Positions 5,725 through 5,824 of a stretch of DNA of 5,824 nucleotides are shown one piece after another. The DNA is from Actinomycetota bacterium (lineage in GTDB: Bacteria; Actinomycetota; UBA4738). A program made the translations under genes and the position numbers. Location: assembly GCA_005885025.1 (NCBI GenBank), contig VAYC01000115.1, positions 1-5,824 of the forward strand, read 5' to 3'. Position 1 is the first letter of the stretch; each line of letters begins with the position of its first letter. The notes under the pieces were generated by a model. The model saw only the letters and a program-made list of their open reading frames with translations, searched no databases and had not been told where the DNA came from.

Positions 5725-5824
5725 TCATCGCCACGCCGGCGGGGCCTTTCGGATGCCCTCCGGAATGAGCTCTCCGTGGGCCTCGATCAGGTCGTCGACC
5801 ATGTCCAGGATCTGACCGATGGTG
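5725..5824 (-). CDS. C-terminal end of an unidentified protein (5' part outside window)
   Basis: A minus-strand frame enters from the right edge and ends at TGA (5727-5725). It gives 32 visible residues: TIGQILDMVDDLIEAHGELI, then PEGIRKAPPAWR. About 84% of its codons end in G or C, like the other genes here, and it stops 31 nt from the convergent DeoR gene, as a real gene end would. The first 20 residues look like an amphipathic acidic helix and the end is a short Pro-rich, basic tail. I do not recognise the family. It is too short to assign a function or to say whether it belongs to the same pathway. It would be transcribed toward the regulator, so it is not in the regulator's transcription unit. 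Confidence 0.6.
   Translation of the reverse strand, partial: TIGQILDMVDDLIEAHGELIPEGIRKAPPAWR

Noticed and set aside
4838..5815. Plus-strand frame (325 codons) overlapping the DeoR gene in another frame
   Set aside because: The translation is Arg/Gly/His-rich low-complexity sequence, while the other frame gives a complete DeoR protein.

Overview
The window is about two-thirds G+C by eye, with strong G/C preference at third codon positions, frequent GTG starts, a lipoprotein-type solute-binding protein and probable leaderless transcripts. This suggests a high-GC Gram-positive-like bacterium (Actinomycetota, or perhaps Chloroflexota). The lineage is an inference; no rRNA or marker gene is present.

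Most of the window is one minus-strand operon, read from right to left. It contains a SIS-domain phosphosugar isomerase/deaminase/deglycase-like enzyme (4847-3972), a sugar-type lipoprotein solute-binding protein (3940-2624), a MalF-type permease (2567-1659), a MalG-type permease (1662-742) and a MalK/UgpC-type ATPase (736 to beyond base 1). Spacing is tight: 31 nt, 56 nt, a 4-nt GTGA overlap and a 5-nt gap. A DeoR-family regulator (4935-5693, plus strand) is divergently transcribed from an 87-bp region that carries the likely promoters and candidate operator repeats. At the right edge, the last 32 codons of an unrecognised minus-strand gene converge on the regulator.

Together the genes look like a regulated carbohydrate uptake and catabolism locus. 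The binding protein captures an external sugar, the two permeases and the ATPase import it, the SIS enzyme acts on an intracellular (probably phosphorylated) sugar or sugar-amine, and the DeoR protein probably represses the locus until a sugar phosphate accumulates. The order SIS - binding protein - permease - permease matches the Bacillus frlBONM fructosamine operon. The SIS protein keeps the Lys/Glu/His core of the GlmS isomerase domain but has Arg where GlmS has its Schiff-base Lys. An amino sugar or a glycated (Amadori) compound is therefore a reasonable substrate guess, but it is not proven. No sugar kinase, deacetylase or glycosidase is visible.

The gene families are ordinary. The points worth a second look are the SIS active site and substrate, the back-to-back leaderless promoters, the purine-rich spacer after the binding-protein gene, and the unidentified gene at the right edge. 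I found no RNA genes, mobile elements, CRISPR arrays or convincing intrinsic terminators.
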